Translations under genes and position numbers: made by a program | Assembly (NCBI GenBank): GCA_002423025.1 | Contig: DIUN01000039.1 | Coordinates: 37,408 to 101,407 of the forward strand | Length of the DNA stretch: 64,000 nucleotides | Reading direction: 5' to 3' | Origin: Sphingomonadales bacterium UBA6157 | Lineage (GTDB): Bacteria; Pseudomonadota; Alphaproteobacteria; Sphingomonadales; Sphingomonadaceae | Shown here: positions 14,835-22,938 of the stretch, in pieces | Position numbering within the stretch: position 1 is the stretch's first letter | Layout: every line of letters starts with the position of its first letter | The notes under the pieces: generated by a model | The model's database searches: none | Told to the model about the DNA's origin: nothing | What the model saw: only the letters and a program-made list of their open reading frames with translations

Positions 14835-15620
14835 ATGGCGCGCTCCATACCCGGCAAAACTCAGTCAGCCTCGCCCCGCCTTCCCGGTGCCGAAGCGCAA
14901 TCCCCCGCCGAGCGCGATATCGGCGCGTTCCTGCGCGTCGCATTCGCGCAATCGGAATCGGATACGCTGCCGCAGGAATTCATCGACCTGCTCGACAGGC
15001 TCGGAACCGATGAGCCGGGCGGCGCGCCGCCGCGCGAAGGGCTGTCGGACAAGGATTTCAAGGCGCAGCTCGCCACCATCATCAGCCCGCTGCGGGTGCA
15101 TGCCCGGGCGCTGTGCGGCAGTGCCGATCTGGCCGATGATCTGGTGCAGGAGACTCTGCTCAAGGCCTGGGCAGCGCGCAGCCGCTTCCAGGCCGGCACC
15201 AACATGCGCGGCTGGACCTATGTGATCCTGCGCAACCATTATTTCACCACCAAGCGCCGCGCCCGCTTCATGGGCGCCTGGGACGAGCTTTCCGCCGATC
15301 TCATCCTCGCCGAGCCGGCGAACCAGGAGGCGCATATCGCACTCTCTGATGTGCAGCGCGCCATGCTGCGTCTGCCAGCCGTGCAGCGCGAGGCGCTGAT
15401 GCTGGTGGGTGCCGGCGGGCTTTCCTATGAGGAAGTCGCGGCGCTGTGCAATTGCGCAGTCGGCACCATCAAGAGCCGGGTGGCGCGGGCGCGGGTGGCG
15501 TTGGGCACGCTGCTCGATGATGGCGGGCTCGGCCCGCGCGGCGCCACGGTGCACGGCCGCGGCCAGCAGACGATGGTCGAGCAGATCATCGGCGAGGTCG
15601 AGTCGCTCCAGCAGCGCTGA
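14835..15620 (+). CDS. ecfG: NepR-EcfG fusion: anti-sigma joined to ECF sigma factor
   Basis: A 261-residue ORF. Residues about 25-57 (AERDIGAFLRVAFAQ…LPQEFIDLLDRL) match the NepR anti-sigma core IGxxLRxxY…PxxFLDLL. After a Gly/Pro-rich linker (58-71), residues 73-145 are sigma region 2 (DLADDLVQETLLKAW, MRGWTYVILRNHYF) and 170-228 region 4 (LPAVQREALMLVGAGGLSYEEVA). EcfG proteins normally begin near DFKAQL and nepR is a separate small gene. Here no stop lies between them, and no ATG in the sigma frame precedes Met124. A CTG at codon 70 is a conceivable separate start. Sequencing error is possible but would need compensating changes. PhyR would have to act on a tethered NepR. Confidence 0.85.
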   Translation: MARSIPGKTQSASPRLPGAEAQSPAERDIGAFLRVAFAQSESDTLPQEFIDLLDRLGTDEPGGAPPREGLSDKDFKAQLATIISPLRVHARALCGSADLADDLVQETLLKAWAARSRFQAGTNMRGWTYVILRNHYFTTKRRARFMGAWDELSADLILAEPANQEAHIALSDVQRAMLRLPAVQREALMLVGAGGLSYEEVAALCNCAVGTIKSRVARARVALGTLLDDGGLGPRGATVHGRGQQTMVEQIIGEVESLQQR

Positions 15621-15636
15621 GCGTTTCCGCAATCTG

Positions 15637-15672
15637 AAAGCCGGCGCCGGTTTCCCGGCGCCGGCTTTTTTT
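15637..15672 (+). terminator. Intrinsic terminator after ecfG
   Basis: A perfect 14-bp stem (15637-15650 with 15655-15668), TTTC loop, followed by seven T residues (15666-15672). It lies 16 bp after the NepR-EcfG stop and ends the phyR-ecfG transcript. Confidence 0.92.
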
Positions 15673-15703
15673 CGTGCTGTGGGGATCGTCTGCCACCCAT
15701 ATG

Positions 15704-15732
15704 AAAAAGGGCGCCCCTTGCAGGGCGCCCTT
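15704..15732 (-). terminator. Intrinsic terminator after ompA-like gene
   Basis: AAGGGCGCCC (15707-15716) and GGGCGCCCTT (15723-15732) form a 10-bp stem. On the minus strand a T-run (complement of 15704-15708) follows. It lies 24 bp after the OmpA-family stop. Confidence 0.88.
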
Positions 15733-15755
15733 CCTCATTTCGTGCGGAGCGTGGC

Positions 15756-16826
15756 TTACTGCGTGATGCAGGGGCCGACGTTCTGCGCCGGTGCACCACC
15801 GAAGCTCATTTCCACGCGGCGGTTCTGTGCTTCACGCACACCGTCGGCGGTCTGGACGAGCAGGGTGCTCTCACCAAGGCCACGGGCCTGGGTTGCGCTG
15901 TCCGGCACGCCGCGGCTGGCCATATAGGCCTGGACGGCGGCTGCACGGCGCTCGGAGAGAGCAACGTTGTAGTCCGGCGCGCCCGACGTATCGGTGTGGC
16001 CCGAGAGGATGATGCTCGACTGGCCGGTCTCGCTGTACTGCGCAGCGGCACGATCGAGGATCGCAGCAGCTTCGGCAGTGATGTTGGACTGGTCAAAATC
16101 GAAGAACACCAGGAACGGCCCCGGGGTGACAGCGGCAGGCGGGCAGAACGGCAGCGGAGCGGCAACAGGTGCCGGCGCCATCGGAGCGGCGACCGGTGCT
16201 GGCTGCTCATAGGCTACCGGCTGCGGGCGATGCTGGCCAAAGCGGATGCCGAGGCCACCAACGACCTGGTGACGCGACAGGTTGTTCTCATAGTTGGTGT
16301 AGCGATACTCGACCTTGGCGTAGACGTTGCTGCCCAGGCCCTGCTCGAGGCCGACTGCACCGCGGACGCCGCCGAACTTGTCGGAGCTGTTGAAGGTCGT
16401 CGTCGAGCCGGCCGGGGTGAAGGCATAGGCGATCTTGGTCTTGGCATAGCCACCCGAGAGGTAGAGCAGCGTGTTGTCCGAGATCTTGTAGCCAAGGCGG
16501 CCCATTGCCGACCATTCGTTCTTCACATCGACGTTGATGCGGTTGCCGAGGGTGTCGGCAACGTCTTCGTCGATGGTGCTCCAGTTGTAGTTACCGAACA
16601 CGCCGAGGATGGCCTTGTCCGAGAGGCGAAGGTCGTAGCCGCCTTCAGCGCCGTACATCAGGCCATCCTTGCGGAATTCCTTGATGAAGCCCTGGTTGCG
16701 GGTGTTGACCGTCATCCGGTCCCAGCCGCCCTGGCCTTCAACACGGAAGCCGTTGAATTCGTATGCGTTGGCAGCGGAACCGGCGGTGCCGGCAAGCAAT
16801 ACTGCAGCGATCAGCAGATGTTTCAT
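15756..16826 (-). CDS. OmpA-family outer membrane protein
   Basis: A 356-residue outer-membrane protein that would link the outer membrane to peptidoglycan. The ATG at 16826 follows AAGGAAA and begins a clear signal peptide, MKHLLIAAVLLAGTAGSAANA, cleaved after residue 21. Residues 22-200 form an eight-strand OmpX/OmpA-like beta-barrel (GGYDLRLSDKAILGVFGNY). A Pro/Ala linker (205-245) leads to an OmpA peptidoglycan domain with LSGHTDTSGAPDYNVALSERRA near 298-320. An EcfG-like promoter 46 bp upstream suggests stress control. The gene is convergent with ecfG, each with its own terminator. Confidence 0.92.
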   Translation of the reverse strand: MKHLLIAAVLLAGTAGSAANAYEFNGFRVEGQGGWDRMTVNTRNQGFIKEFRKDGLMYGAEGGYDLRLSDKAILGVFGNYNWSTIDEDVADTLGNRINVDVKNEWSAMGRLGYKISDNTLLYLSGGYAKTKIAYAFTPAGSTTTFNSSDKFGGVRGAVGLEQGLGSNVYAKVEYRYTNYENNLSRHQVVGGLGIRFGQHRPQPVAYEQPAPVAAPMAPAPVAAPLPFCPPAAVTPGPFLVFFDFDQSNITAEAAAILDRAAAQYSETGQSSIILSGHTDTSGAPDYNVALSERRAAAVQAYMASRGVPDSATQARGLGESTLLVQTADGVREAQNRRVEMSFGGAPAQNVGPCITQ

Positions 16827-16871
16827 GAAAATTTCCTTGGGGAAGTCGTGCGTCGGAACTGACAACCTCCC

Positions 16872-16896
16872 AACAGGAGCGGCGGGACATGGTTCC
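16872..16896 (-). promoter_or_regulatory. EcfG-like promoter for ompA-like gene
   Basis: On the minus strand GGAAC (16896-16892), 16 bases, TGTT (16875-16872); one mismatch to CGTT. The spacing and location, 46 bp before the start codon, fit an EcfG promoter. Confidence 0.55.
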
Positions 16897-16950
16897 GGGC
16901 GCAGCGCTGCCGCCACGGCGATTTTTATGAATGAACGAAAACTGTATCTA

Positions 16951-17331
16951 TTATGACACAGCCAGCTTGAGCACGCGCGCCATGGCCGCGGTCAGCCCCG
17001 CTTCGTCATAGGGCTTGGCAAGCATCACGGCTCCGGCCGGAGCGCCGCTTGAATCCGACGTGTCGCCGCTCACGAACACGCAGGGAATGTCGCGGCTCTG
17101 CGAGATGGTGGCGACAGCCGATGCGCCGCCGCCCTTGCGGAGCTGTATGTCGACGATCATCAGCTCGGGGGCCAGCGCCAGGGCATCGCGCACGGCCTCG
17201 TCCTCGGTGGTGGCGATGGAGCAGACGCTATAGCCCATGGCTTCGAGCATTTCACCGAGCAACATGCCGATCATTGCATCATCCTCGACGATGAGGATGC
17301 GCAATGGTGGTGCCGGCGCCGTCTCGTTCAT
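16951..17331 (-). CDS. Single-domain response regulator
   Basis: A 126-residue stand-alone receiver. The start at 17331 places the first strand (PLRILIVEDD) normally; the frame stays open to 17418 with an unlikely basic leader. Visible residues are the acidic pair in VEDD, phospho-acceptor D in MIVDIQL, and K in LAKPYDE. There is no output domain, so it probably shuttles phosphate or binds a partner. It is divergent from the large CheB-CheR-kinase-receiver gene at 17594, the obvious candidate partner. It resembles receivers linked to HWE/HisKA_2 kinases. Confidence 0.9.
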   Translation of the reverse strand: MNETAPAPPLRILIVEDDAMIGMLLGEMLEAMGYSVCSIATTEDEAVRDALALAPELMIVDIQLRKGGGASAVATISQSRDIPCVFVSGDTSDSSGAPAGAVMLAKPYDEAGLTAAMARVLKLAVS

Positions 17332-17593
17332 ACCGTCATTCCCCGCCTGGCTCCGTGGCGCGCCACGGCGTTTCCTGCGCACCGGGGGCCAGCCGGGAGG
17401 ACAGACAGCCATGAGCATGGCATCTCTCTGTGCGCGCGCGATGCGGCCCAGATGCCAATGGTAAAGCGCTAGCGGTTGACACTGTGCCGCGCAAGTTCGC
17501 TTATGGGCCTTACAACGGTGTCACGTTCGCCGGCTCGCCCAGACAAAGGGCCTCGTCGCGCCTCGTGCGGCATCTGCAAGAGTGTCACGCATC

Positions 17594-20500
17594 ATGCCAG
17601 TGGCAAAAAAGCCAGCGGCCGCAAAGCTCGCCAAGGGAGCGTCCCGTGCCGCTGCCTCGGGGCAGCACGCGCCAGGCGGCTTCCTCGTCGTCGGCGTCGG
17701 CGCTTCGGCCGGCGGGCTCGATGCCTGCAGCCGGCTGCTCGATGCACTGCCTCCTGGCCATGGCATGGCGTTCATCCTCGTCCAGCACCTCGCTCCCGAT
17801 CATGACAGCATGATGGCGCCGCTGCTGGCCAAGCACACCACCATGGTCACCACGGAGGCGGCAGACGGCATGGTGATCGCCCCCGATCATCTCTACGTCA
17901 TCCCGCCCGGCACCTACCTTTCCGTTGCGGATGGCGCGCTGCGCCTCACCGAGCCGCTGGCCCGCCACGGCGCGCGGCTGCCGTTCGATCATCTGCTCGC
18001 CTCGCTGGCGCTGGCCTATGGCGCCCGCGCCGCCGCCGTCGTGCTCTCGGGCACCGGGGCGGATGGCAGCCTCGGCATCAAGGCGATCCGCGAAAATTAC
18101 GGCCTCATTATCGCGCAGTCGCCCGATGAGGCGGAATACTCCGGCATGCCGGCCAGCGCCATCCACACCGGCCTTGTCGATCTGACGCTTGGCGTCGCGG
18201 CCATTCCGGAGGCGCTCGCCGCCTATAGTCATCAGGCGACCCGGCAGCCGGCCCCCGATGCAAAGGGCGAGGCTGGCGCCGCCATGGCCCGGTTGCCCGA
18301 GATCATCGAGCTGGTGCGCGCCCGCACCGGGCATGATTTTGCGCTCTACAAGCCCGGCACGCTGCAGCGCCGCACCGAGCGCCGCATGGCCATGGCCGCC
18401 ATCGAGGCAGATGATGTCGACCGCTACATCGCGATGCTGCGCGCCGACAAGGGCGAGCTGGAGCAACTCGCCAAGGACCTGCTCATCAACGTCACCAGCT
18501 TTTTCCGCGATGCCAAGGTGTTCGATCTGCTCGAAGCCAGGACCATCCCCGATCTGCTGCGCGGCAAGGCCCAGGGCGAAACGCTGCGGGTCTGGATCGC
18601 CGGCTGCAGCAGTGGCGAAGAGACCTATTCGCTGGTCATCCTGCTGTTCGAGGCCCTGCGCGCTGCCAAGCATGACATCAAGCTGCAGGTCTTCGCGTCT
18701 GATCTTGCCGATGATGTTGTCGCCCATGCCCGCGAGGGGCTGTATCCCGAGAGCATCGCCGCCGATGTTTCGGCGGCCCGGCTCAAGCGCTTCTTCTCCA
18801 AGGAGGATCATGGCTACCGGGTGCTGCCGGAGCTGCGCAGCGCCGTGGTGTTCACCCGGCAGGACGTGCTGGGTGATCCGCCGTTTTCCAAGCTGGACCT
18901 CATCTCCTGCCGCAACCTGCTGATCTATCTGCAGCCCGAGGCGCAAGCCCGGGTCATTTCGCTGTTCCACTTCGCGCTCCGTGAAAACGGCATCCTGCTG
19001 CTCGGCAGCGCCGAGACCATCGGCCCGATGGATGGCCGCTTCAGCGTCGTCAGCAAGTCCGAGCGCATTTATCGCAAGGCCGGCCCGACGCAGGTCGGCG
19101 CGCTGGCGTTTACCGGCAGCAGCGCGCCCATCGGCCATCAGCCGCGTGTGCGCAGCGCCGTCAAGGCGGCCTCGCGGGCCACGGTTGTCGCCGAGCTGTG
19201 CCGCCAATTGGTCATTGATGGCTATGGGCCTGCCGCCGTGCTGGTCAACGCCGCCAATGAGTGCCTGTTCCACCTCGGGCCAACCGACGATTTCCTCAAG
19301 GTCGCGCCGGGACGGCCGGTCAATGACGTGCTGATGCTGGCGCGCGAGGGGGTGCGGACAAAGCTTCGCTCCGCCATCCAGCTGGCGCGGGACAAGGGCG
19401 GCCCTGTGCAGGTGCCCGGCGGCCGTGTTCGCGGCGGCGGTGGCACCATCGGCTTCAGCATCGCTGCCCAGCCGGTGGTCAGTGAGGGCGAGGCTCTGGT
19501 CTTTATCGCCTTCATCCCGGATTCGCGGCCCATGCCGCTGCGCCGCGCCACGCCATCAGCAGACCTGCCGCGCGTCGGCGAGCTCGAGGAGGAGTTGAAG
19601 GAGACCCGCGCCGAGCTGCAGGCTGCCATCTTCAGCCTGGAAAGCTCCAGCGAGGAGCAAAAGGCGATCAACGAGGAGGCGCTGTCGGTCAGCGAGGAGT
19701 ATCAGGCGACCAACGAGGAGCTGCTGGCCTCCAAGGAGGAGCTGCAATCGCTCAACGAGGAACTGACGGCGCTCAACAGCCAGTTGCAGGAGACGCTGGA
19801 GCGCCAGCGCACCACCTCGAACGACTTGCAGAACGTGCTCTACAGCACCGATGTCGCCACGCTGTTCCTCGATCCCCAGCTCAACATCCGCTTTTTCACC
19901 CCCGCCACCAAGCGGCTGTTCCGGGTGCTGGATGGCGATGTCGGCCGGCCGCTGTCCGATCTCAGTTCGCTTGCCGCCGATGCCGCGCTGCCGCGCGATG
20001 CCAAGGCCGTGCTGCTCAAGCTGAAGCCGATCGAGCGCGAGATCGAAGCGCAGACCGGCTCCTGGTACATGCGGCGGATCATGCCCTACCGCGCGCAGGA
20101 CGAGAAGGTGGAGGGCGTTGTCATCACCTTTGTCGATATCACCGAGCGCCGCCGCATTTCAGAGGCTCTGGGCGAGGCCAAGCGGGAGGCGCAGCTCGCC
20201 ACCATCGCCAAATCGCGCTTCCTCGCCGCCGCCAGCCATGATCTGCGGCAGCCGCTGCAAACGCTCACGCTCATTCATGGCCTGCTCGCCCGGCTGCTAA
20301 CCAGCCCGCCCGCCGCCCGGCTGCTGGCGCGGCTCGATGAGACCCTTGCCTCCATGTCGGGCATGCTCAACGCCCTGCTCGATATCAACCGCATCGAATC
20401 CGGCAATGTGCAGGCCCAGAAGGCCGTCTTCCCGATCAACGACCTGCTGGAGCGGATGCGCGCCGCTTTCGAGGATCACGCCAATGCCAAGGGCGTGCAC

Positions 20501-21307
20501 CTGCGGATCGTGCCGTCCCGGCTGATGGTCCACAGTGATCCGGCGCTGCTTGAGCAGATGGTGCGGAACCTGGTTTCGAACGCGCTCAAATACACCGGCA
20601 GCGGCAAGGTGCTGCTCGGTTGCCGGCGCAGCGGCGGCCATGTGCGGCTGGAGATCTGGGATACCGGCGTCGGCATTCCGGCTGACGAGCTGAGCGCGAT
20701 TTTCGACGAATATCACCAGCTAGACAATGCCGCGCGCGAGCGCAGCCGCGGGCTGGGGCTGGGGCTGTCGATCGTCAAGCGCCTCGGCCTGCTGCTCGGC
20801 CATGCTGTCAGCGTCCGCTCGGTTGCCGGTTCCGGTTCGATGTTTGCCGTTTCCGTCGATGTTGCGCCCGATGCTGTCCCTGAGCCCATCGCCCTGGCGC
20901 CGGCGCCGGCGGCAGAAACGCACGAGCATAACGGCACCATCCTCATCGTCGATGATGATCCGGAGATTCTCGATCTGCTCGATCTCATCCTCACCGATGA
21001 GGGCTACAACACCGTGACCGCCAAGGATGCCGCCTCGGCGCTGGATGCCGTCGCCACCCGGAACATCCGGCCCGATCTGCTGCTGGCGGATTACAACCTG
21101 CCCGGCGGGCTCGATGGGCTGCAACTGGCGGTGCTGTTGCGCGGCCGTGCCGCGTGGCAGATCCCGGCGATCATTCTGACCGGGGATATTTCCACCGGCA
21201 CGCTGCGGGATATAGCGCTGCACAATTGCGTGCAGCTGAGCAAACCGGTGAAGCTTGCGGCGCTGTCCAAGATCGTCGAGGATCTGATTGAAAAGCGCGC
21301 GTCTTGA
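17594..21307 (+). CDS. CheB-CheR-PAS-histidine kinase-receiver hybrid
   Basis: A 1237-residue signalling protein; a GTG four codons upstream (17582) is an alternative start. Domains in order: CheB methylesterase at about 30-215 (VGVGASAGGL; the active-site histidine in QHLAPDH), CheR methyltransferase at about 230-490 (AGCSSGEETYSL SAM-binding loop), a long Glu/Ser coiled coil at about 655-740, PAS at about 750-860, HisKA with ASHDLRQPLQ near 880, HATPase to about 1090, and receiver at about 1110-1235 (D in LLADYNLPGG, K in LSKPVK). No chemotaxis cluster surrounds it, so it probably controls something other than flagella. The CheB/CheR parts may sense or tune the kinase. The divergent single receiver is a likely partner. 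Confidence 0.92.
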   Translation: MPVAKKPAAAKLAKGASRAAASGQHAPGGFLVVGVGASAGGLDACSRLLDALPPGHGMAFILVQHLAPDHDSMMAPLLAKHTTMVTTEAADGMVIAPDHLYVIPPGTYLSVADGALRLTEPLARHGARLPFDHLLASLALAYGARAAAVVLSGTGADGSLGIKAIRENYGLIIAQSPDEAEYSGMPASAIHTGLVDLTLGVAAIPEALAAYSHQATRQPAPDAKGEAGAAMARLPEIIELVRARTGHDFALYKPGTLQRRTERRMAMAAIEADDVDRYIAMLRADKGELEQLAKDLLINVTSFFRDAKVFDLLEARTIPDLLRGKAQGETLRVWIAGCSSGEETYSLVILLFEALRAAKHDIKLQVFASDLADDVVAHAREGLYPESIAADVSAARLKRFFSKEDHGYRVLPELRSAVVFTRQDVLGDPPFSKLDLISCRNLLIYLQPEAQARVISLFHFALRENGILLLGSAETIGPMDGRFSVVSKSERIYRKAGPTQVGALAFTGSSAPIGHQPRVRSAVKAASRATVVAELCRQLVIDGYGPAAVLVNAANECLFHLGPTDDFLKVAPGRPVNDVLMLAREGVRTKLRSAIQLARDKGGPVQVPGGRVRGGGGTIGFSIAAQPVVSEGEALVFIAFIPDSRPMPLRRATPSADLPRVGELEEELKETRAELQAAIFSLESSSEEQKAINEEALSVSEEYQATNEELLASKEELQSLNEELTALNSQLQETLERQRTTSNDLQNVLYSTDVATLFLDPQLNIRFFTPATKRLFRVLDGDVGRPLSDLSSLAADAALPRDAKAVLLKLKPIEREIEAQTGSWYMRRIMPYRAQDEKVEGVVITFVDITERRRISEALGEAKREAQLATIAKSRFLAAASHDLRQPLQTLTLIHGLLARLLTSPPAARLLARLDETLASMSGMLNALLDINRIESGNVQAQKAVFPINDLLERMRAAFEDHANAKGVHLRIVPSRLMVHSDPALLEQMVRNLVSNALKYTGSGKVLLGCRRSGGHVRLEIWDTGVGIPADELSAIFDEYHQLDNAARERSRGLGLGLSIVKRLGLLLGHAVSVRSVAGSGSMFAVSVDVAPDAVPEPIALAPAPAAETHEHNGTILIVDDDPEILDLLDLILTDEGYNTVTAKDAASALDAVATRNIRPDLLLADYNLPGGLDGLQLAVLLRGRAAWQIPAIILTGDISTGTLRDIALHNCVQLSKPVKLAALSKIVEDLIEKRAS

Positions 21308-21378
21308 GAGAGGGTTAAGCCACGTTGCCCGGCGCGGCAGGGGGCCACCGCGCCGAACTCCGTAGCCTGATCAGAGGA

Positions 21379-21561
21379 TCAGATCTTGTCGCCGGTGGCG
21401 CCCAGTGCGTCGCCCTTGAGCTTCTGCAGGTCGCCCTTGGCTTCCTGCAGCATGCCCTTGCCCTGCATTTCCTTGTTGTCGATTGCGTCACCAACAACCT
21501 GCTTGGTCTTGCCGGCGATTTCGTTGCCGAGGCCCTTGGCCTTTTCGGTGAATTCACCCAT
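21379..21561 (-). CDS. CsbD-family stress protein
   Basis: A 60-residue hydrophilic CsbD-like protein. The ATG at 21561 has GAGGAG just upstream, which decides it over the ATG at 21591. The repeated KAKGLGNEIAGKTKQVVGDAI and KGMLQEAKGDLQKLKGDA segments are typical of the family, four-helix stress-induced proteins of unclear molecular role. An EcfG-type promoter lies 54 bp upstream, matching the stress induction known for CsbD genes. Confidence 0.92.
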   Translation of the reverse strand: MGEFTEKAKGLGNEIAGKTKQVVGDAIDNKEMQGKGMLQEAKGDLQKLKGDALGATGDKI

Positions 21562-21614
21562 CGCAAATCTCCTCATGCGTCCGGCCGGCATGATGCCAAC
21601 CAGTCAGAAGAAAT

Positions 21615-21639
21615 AACCCGCAATGGCCGCCAAGGTTCC
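21615..21639 (-). promoter_or_regulatory. EcfG-type promoter for csbD-like gene
   Basis: On the minus strand GGAAC (21639-21635), 16 bases, GGTT (21618-21615). The same -35, spacing and -10 variant as the site before phyR, 54 bp from the CsbD start. Confidence 0.68.
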
Positions 21640-21689
21640 CTGCAAGAGCTCGACGGTGTTTTCCCGGCGGGAAAAACCCGCCACGCCGC

Positions 21690-22337
21690 CTAGAGTGCCA
21701 GCCCCAGTATCGCGCCAAGATCGGCCAGCGCCTGGGCCTCGCCGCTCACCTTGATGGCGCGCATGCCCATGGCGGCAGCCGGCTTGCAGTTGATGCCAAG
21801 GTCATCAAGATACACGCACGCCGCCGGTGCCACGCCGATCTGCTCGCACATCATCGCATAGATGCGCGGATCGGGCTTGCGCACCCCGGCCTTGCTACTC
21901 TCGATCACCGCATCGAAGCGCGCCAGGATCTCGGTGATCGCGGTCGATTGCGCCTCGTTGCCGGCCATGCCGGCGCCATGGCCGATGCGGGCATTGTTGG
22001 TGATGCAGCCCAGCGCATAGCCCGCCGCCCGGCAGGCATCGAGCGCTGCGACCATGCGCGGACGAATGTCGCCGGAGAGCAGCGCCAGCACCTCGGCACC
22101 GCGCACCGCCTGGCCGAGCGCTGCGGCTTCGGCGGCGAACAGCGCATCAAAGTCTTCCGCGCCGATCTCGTCGCGCTCCAGCCGCGCCCAGGCATTGCTG
22201 TCCGGGTTCAGCGCGTTGACGCTGCGGATGAAGCCGTGCGGCAGGCCGCGCTCGGCCTCGTGGCGGTTGAACGCATCGAACGGCGAGGTGGTGATGACCC
22301 CGCCAAAATCCCACAACACTGCCTTGATGCCGGTCAT
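21690..22337 (-). CDS. HAD-superfamily phosphatase, epoxide-hydrolase-N type
   Basis: A 215-residue HAD hydrolase. Motif I is LWDFGGVI (nucleophile D10), motif II is GCITNN, the lysine of motif III sits in SSKAGVRKPD, and motif IV is VYLDDLGIN. The pattern GVITTSPFDAF and the small helical cap resemble the phosphatase domain found at the N-terminus of some epoxide hydrolases and in ACAD10. A small phosphorylated metabolite is the likely substrate, but none can be named. It precedes tspO's end by 36 bp on the same strand and may be co-transcribed with it. Confidence 0.88.
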   Translation of the reverse strand: MTGIKAVLWDFGGVITTSPFDAFNRHEAERGLPHGFIRSVNALNPDSNAWARLERDEIGAEDFDALFAAEAAALGQAVRGAEVLALLSGDIRPRMVAALDACRAAGYALGCITNNARIGHGAGMAGNEAQSTAITEILARFDAVIESSKAGVRKPDPRIYAMMCEQIGVAPAACVYLDDLGINCKPAAAMGMRAIKVSGEAQALADLGAILGLAL

Positions 22338-22373
22338 GCCCGCTCTTTCAGTTTTACGCCGCTTCGCTGCGTT

Positions 22374-22856
22374 TCAGGTTTGCGCCGCTTGTGGGCGCGG
22401 GTTGAGCCGCACGATCGTCAGGTTGAGGAATGCGGCAAAGCTTACCCAGGCGAGATAGGGCAGAATCAGCAGCGCTGCATCCTGTGAAATCGGCCAAAGC
22501 CCTGCCACCATCGCCACCAGCGAGGCCCAGAGGAACACCACCTCGCCCAGCGCCCAGTCCGGCCGCTGGAACTTGAAGAACAGCGGACTCCACAGCAGGT
22601 GGAACACGCCGTTGACGCCAAACAGGATCAGCACATCCAGCCGCGCCGCATCGCTGGCCGCGGCCTCCCAGGCGATGACGCCTGACCATGCCGCCAGCCC
22701 GAGGATGATCGTCCAGGCCGGGCCGAACGCCCAGCCCGGCGGCTGCCAGCTCGGCTTGACGAGCCGCGCATACCAATCGGCCCGCGGCGTCATCAGCCCG
22801 CCGATGATGCACAGGCCGACGGCCCAGATGATGGCGATTGCGGTGGGGGAAAGCAT
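22374..22856 (-). CDS. tspO: TspO/MBR family membrane protein
   Basis: A 160-residue tryptophan-rich sensory protein with five transmembrane helices. The start at 22856 gives the normal length; an ATG at 22901 would add 15 residues. Diagnostic segments are VKPSWQPPGWAFGPAWTI, FHLLWSPLFF and LPYLAWVSFAAFLN. TspO binds and helps degrade porphyrins and affects stress and pigment gene expression in alphaproteobacteria. It is divergent from the D-cysteine desulfhydrase gene. Confidence 0.92.
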   Translation of the reverse strand: MLSPTAIAIIWAVGLCIIGGLMTPRADWYARLVKPSWQPPGWAFGPAWTIILGLAAWSGVIAWEAAASDAARLDVLILFGVNGVFHLLWSPLFFKFQRPDWALGEVVFLWASLVAMVAGLWPISQDAALLILPYLAWVSFAAFLNLTIVRLNPRPQAAQT

Positions 22857-22938
22857 CAGCCTGCTTTGGGCGCTTTGTGGCAGTTTGCATAGGGCGGCCA
22901 AGCTTGCATCCTTCGCCGCCAGCCGCCACAGATTGCCG

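Noticed and set aside
17585..19273. 562-aa leftward ORF opposite the CheB-CheR protein
   Set aside because: Antisense shadow of conserved CheB and CheR domains.
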